A stretch of DNA of 8,788 nucleotides from Oscillospiraceae bacterium (GTDB lineage Bacteria > Bacillota > Clostridia > Oscillospirales > Ruminococcaceae). Shown here piece after piece: positions 5,918-8,788 of this stretch. The stretch covers positions 1 through 8,788 of the forward strand of contig CAAEOA010000015.1 of assembly GCA_900757485.1 (NCBI GenBank), read 5' to 3'. The notes beneath the pieces were generated by a model that searched no databases, was not told the DNA's origin, and worked only from the letters and a program-made list of their open reading frames with translations. Each line of letters opens with the position of its first letter. The stretch's first letter is position 1. The position numbers and the translations under genes are program-made.

Positions 5918-8244
5918 TCTGCACTTCCTTTCCGAACGCTCCAGTTCCTTGCCTCTGCCGTCACGCCGTTACCGTTATACGCGGTATCGTTATAGTTGAC
6001 AATCACTACCGTTCCATCTTCGTAGGTGGTTTGATAAACACCCTCTGCAAGCTGTTCATGCTTTATCATCCGTGCGTCCTGAACTGACGCTAAAGCTTGG
6101 TTAGCTTCTGAATAAGCCGCAATCATTTTTTCTTTCCAAATATTATAATTATTACTGCAATAATAACTGTAATCGGTATTCTTAATTGCCGAGCCGTCTG
6201 CTGCCATCAGCTGAAAATACGGGACACCACCGTATTCAATCATCTTCAGAAACGCGGTATCATAGTCATAGGACAGGTTGAGCGGTTCGCCCGAATAAAT
6301 AACCGAACCATGATATACTAACTGATAAAAAGGAACTGCACGATCGGTAATTTCAAACCCGCTGCTTTCAAATGCGGTATTCAGTATAACATCGGCATAA
6401 GGCGCGGCATAAGAAAACCCGCCGTCCAGCATTAACGATTGATATTGCTCGTCAAGTCCGGCTAAAAGCTCCCGATATACATTGACCGTCATTTCCCGGT
6501 CTATGGTATCCCCTTTGGTATAATCCGCAAGGATTTTGGAAGCGACATTGTCCACGCATACACCGGAAACACCGTATTTCCCATATGCCTTATTAAATTT
6601 GGCAATCACCTCGGACAAAACAGAGGGAGACAAAACATATCTGGAATCCTTTCCTTGTTGGGAAACATAATCGTAAATATAAACTAAGGCTTCCTTTTGG
6701 TCGATCTGACGGGCTGACATGTTAAACTTATTAAAACCGGAAGAACCGGAAGGAGTTGTACAAAAATCAACCGACGGATAAAATCCGATTCCGTTTTTAT
6801 TTGCAAAATCAGCCAAAGAAGAAAAACCGGATTTTCCCCCGATCGCCTTCTCCACCTTGACAGAGGTCGGAAGCTCCTGCTTCAAGCCATTATTAAACCA
6901 ACCGGTATAGCGCAGATTGATATTCTTAATGTTGTTTTGCAGCAGTTCGCTTAAAATACGCTCTGCGTCTTCGGTTGAAGTCAACGCCACCGTACCGGTG
7001 TATTTTATGCCCAGGGTGGATTTCAATTTATCAATCGCACCGATCATTTCCAAATTGAGCGGCAATCTATCCGCTGCCTTTTGTGTACTGAGTCCGGCGG
7101 TGCTTTCCAGATAAGCGCGATAATATCCTGCCATACCGGAATAATCCGATTCGTCCGTATCCAAAAACGCATAACGGGTACGCAACGTTCCGCCGTAGGG
7201 AGTAGACTGTGTGCCGGTCATTTTTCCGGCGGTTTCCAAATTGCCGATTTCAATGGTTTGAGAGGAAAAAGTAGTAAACATCGGATAAACTTCGTTATAA
7301 GAACTGAGAGAGCCGGCACGGGAAGCCGAAATTTGCGCCAGTGCCGCACCGTCCTCAATGATGGCAAGGAATCCGTTATTGTTTTCCCGAACGCCAAACA
7401 CCGGCATTGCCACCTTTTTCACAGACAGCGGCTTTTCTTCTATGTTCAAAGACTCATCCTGACCGTACACGGCGCCGTAATAATTAGAAGAGGCATATTT
7501 TCCCTCCTGAAAATCCACCAATGCGCCGCTGCCGTCGGGCAGAAGCAGATAACCGTCGCTGCTGTTCGGACATCCGCCGAAATGAGGCAACACTTCCAGC
7601 TGCAACGGCGGCATGTTCTGATTGTATTCCGCCTGATCCATCGGCACCGTCACCAACAAAGATTCTTCCTCTAACGAATAAACCATGGTAAAAGCAAACA
7701 ACTGAGTGGTTTTCTCTTTATCATCCTCAGTGGTTGTTTCAACAAACGGATAAGTGACCTTCAGACCGGAATCGGTTACCTCATAACGAAACGCACCGTT
7801 TGAAACACTGTACGTGTAGCTGTCGATTCTTTTGGTGTTTTGTCCGTCTATATAATTGACCAGCAGCTGAGATTGATAAATCCCCAAGGATGCCGGATCA
7901 ATCACAGTATCTGTCGCAATATCCGGATGATTGGAAAACCACAACTTTCCGGAACGATGATCAAACACTGCAACCGCTGCGTTTTCCTGACAAAAATACA
8001 GTGTTAAAAAACGGTTCTGCTTGACCTGCTGATAACTGGACAGCAAATTTTGCTGTTCTGCCGTCGGTGTAACTTCCGTAAAAGTTTTATCCTGATACTT
8101 TGAAAAGGTCAAGTTTTCTGTTTGCGTAATATATTTTTGCGCATCAAAAACAGTCTTCGAGCAACTGCTCAGTACAACAGAAACAACCGCTATGACTGTT
8201 GCTAACGCCAAAATCCTTTTCTTTGATCTCATACTGTTAACCAT
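5914..8244 (-). CDS. DUF5696-family lipoprotein, glycosidase-like architecture
   Basis: The 776-residue product has a textbook lipoprotein signal: basic MRSKKR (5-10), a hydrophobic core (11-25) and the lipobox LSSC, with Cys28 lipidated and the protein held outside the membrane. Family assignment to DUF5696 rests on recognised stretches such as VFDHRSGKLWFSN (93-105) and HFGGCPNSSDGYLLLPDGSG (221-240). Residues 80-390 look like a beta-rich domain. Residues 395-690 alternate strands and helices like a TIM barrel (NLRYTGWFNNG 443-453, GIGFYPSVDF 485-494, GVCVDNVASKILADY 561-575, LMLDGGFSYAAPYADVILN 604-622). The tail 730-772 is again beta-rich. That order is common in glycoside hydrolases, and Asp493, Asp565, Asp607 and Glu626 are candidate active-site acids; no activity is established by what I can see. 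GGTGG lies six bases before the ATG at 8244, while an in-frame ATG at 8232 is a close alternative. It sits 35 bases after the YIP1 gene and overlaps the MalF-type gene, which suggests a role linked to sugar uptake. Confidence 0.88.
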   Translation of the reverse strand: MVNSMRSKKRILALATVIAVVSVVLSSCSKTVFDAQKYITQTENLTFSKYQDKTFTEVTPTAEQQNLLSSYQQVKQNRFLTLYFCQENAAVAVFDHRSGKLWFSNHPDIATDTVIDPASLGIYQSQLLVNYIDGQNTKRIDSYTYSVSNGAFRYEVTDSGLKVTYPFVETTTEDDKEKTTQLFAFTMVYSLEEESLLVTVPMDQAEYNQNMPPLQLEVLPHFGGCPNSSDGYLLLPDGSGALVDFQEGKYASSNYYGAVYGQDESLNIEEKPLSVKKVAMPVFGVRENNNGFLAIIEDGAALAQISASRAGSLSSYNEVYPMFTTFSSQTIEIGNLETAGKMTGTQSTPYGGTLRTRYAFLDTDESDYSGMAGYYRAYLESTAGLSTQKAADRLPLNLEMIGAIDKLKSTLGIKYTGTVALTSTEDAERILSELLQNNIKNINLRYTGWFNNGLKQELPTSVKVEKAIGGKSGFSSLADFANKNGIGFYPSVDFCTTPSGSSGFNKFNMSARQIDQKEALVYIYDYVSQQGKDSRYVLSPSVLSEVIAKFNKAYGKYGVSGVCVDNVASKILADYTKGDTIDREMTVNVYRELLAGLDEQYQSLMLDGGFSYAAPYADVILNTAFESSGFEITDRAVPFYQLVYHGSVIYSGEPLNLSYDYDTAFLKMIEYGGVPYFQLMAADGSAIKNTDYSYYCSNNYNIWKEKMIAAYSEANQALASVQDARMIKHEQLAEGVYQTTYEDGTVVIVNYNDTAYNGNGVTAEARNWSVRKGSAE

Positions 8245-8279
8245 ACCTTTCCACCGCTTGATTCCAGAGATTACCGATA

Positions 8280-8788
8280 TCAGGTCCTGAGTGCAATTTC
8301 CTTATAAACAGAAAAAACAAAACCAAACAACTGACTGAACAGATTAAAGAATAATAAGCAAATAAAAATAATTGCCATCATTGCCACGACAGTAACCACT
8401 GTTGTTCCGACCATTCTGCTCAGGGAATACTGATGCACGGTCATAATGCCGATAAACAGCAGCATTCCAAACCATATCACTGCAACGGTATTTGCTGTGG
8501 TCAGATAAATTTCTTCGGTATAAGCGGCAATGTTAGAGATGATTGCAACCGGCAGCGGTATCAGCACCATCGGCAAACAAGCGTATCCCGTTGTCATAAC
8601 AATATCTTTAAAGGTGCCCTCTCCCTGCATCAAAGTAGTAACCGACCAGTTGGCAATGCAAAAAACCACAAACAGTATCAGCAGCTTGTTGATTTCAAAA
8701 ATGACATCAAAAGGAGCAAATTTATCCGGATTAAAAAGGAACGCCATCATCTGTTTCGATAAAATCTGAGTAACGATGGTGAGTAAAA
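8280..8788 (-). CDS. YIP1-family integral membrane protein, C-terminal part (start outside window)
   Basis: The frame is open through the right edge with no stop, so the gene begins upstream. The first ATG seen, at 8750, is probably internal, since it is preceded in frame by LLTIVTQILSKQ, which looks like the end of a membrane segment. Counting from the Met at 8750 (156 residues), four hydrophobic segments follow at about 21-41, 52-77, 84-106 and 113-147. Between the first two is GEGTFKDIVMTTGYACLP (43-60), the Gly-rich motif and Gly-Tyr-Pro pattern I recognise from YIP1 domains. The function of bacterial YIP1 proteins in such operons is unknown. They often neighbour sugar ABC permeases and DUF5696 proteins, so a role in assembling or supporting the uptake system is plausible. 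It ends 35 bases before the DUF5696 start. The missing N-terminus could include further domains. Confidence 0.8.
   Translation of the reverse strand, partial: LLTIVTQILSKQMMAFLFNPDKFAPFDVIFEINKLLILFVVFCIANWSVTTLMQGEGTFKDIVMTTGYACLPMVLIPLPVAIISNIAAYTEEIYLTTANTVAVIWFGMLLFIGIMTVHQYSLSRMVGTTVVTVVAMMAIIFICLLFFNLFSQLFGFVFSVYKEIALRT

Noticed and set aside
8280..8750. Treating the YIP1 gene as complete with its start at 8750
   Set aside because: The frame stays open and hydrophobic upstream to the edge, and YIP1 proteins are normally longer, so the start is outside the window.

Overview
All credible genes in this window lie on the minus strand, so transcription runs from right to left. The six gaps between them are only 27 to 60 bases, or a 4-base overlap. 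I see no convincing terminator or promoter, so this is best read as the middle of one long operon that continues past both window edges. Base composition is moderate to low in GC. The exported proteins are Gram-positive-style lipoproteins, and the linked DUF5696, YIP1 and sugar-permease genes are an arrangement I associate with Bacillota. A Clostridia (Oscillospiraceae or Lachnospiraceae-like) gut or anaerobic bacterium is the most likely source, but that is inference.

Layout in transcription order (right to left): (1) the C-terminal part of a YIP1-family multi-spanning membrane protein (8280-8788, start outside the window); (2) a 776-residue DUF5696 lipoprotein that looks like a three-part glycosidase-type protein (5914-8244); (3) a MalF-type sugar ABC permease whose start overlaps the stop of the previous gene by ATGA (5015-5917); (4) a MalG-type sugar ABC permease (3962-4954); (5) a 490-residue right-handed beta-helix protein with no signal peptide (2448-3920); (6) a 587-residue paralogue of it made as a lipoprotein on a Ser/Thr-rich stalk (629-2392); (7) the first 200 residues of a third, different beta-helix protein, apparently cytosolic (1-601, continuing left).

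The working model is a carbohydrate-capture operon. The lipoprotein beta-helix enzyme and the DUF5696 protein would act on a glycan at the cell surface. The two CUT1-type permeases would import the product, and the signal-less beta-helix enzymes would finish degradation inside. No solute-binding protein and no ATPase is encoded here. The binding protein may lie upstream of the right edge, and such importers commonly share an ATPase encoded elsewhere. The substrate cannot be read from the sequence.

The most interesting signal is the tandem pair of closely related beta-helix proteins with split location (surface lipoprotein versus cytosol). Both keep an Asp-Asp motif that resembles GH110-type beta-helix glycosidases. 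Secondary points are two small intergenic hairpins, one between the permease genes and one before the cytosolic beta-helix gene, and a long extracytoplasmic loop in the MalF-type permease.
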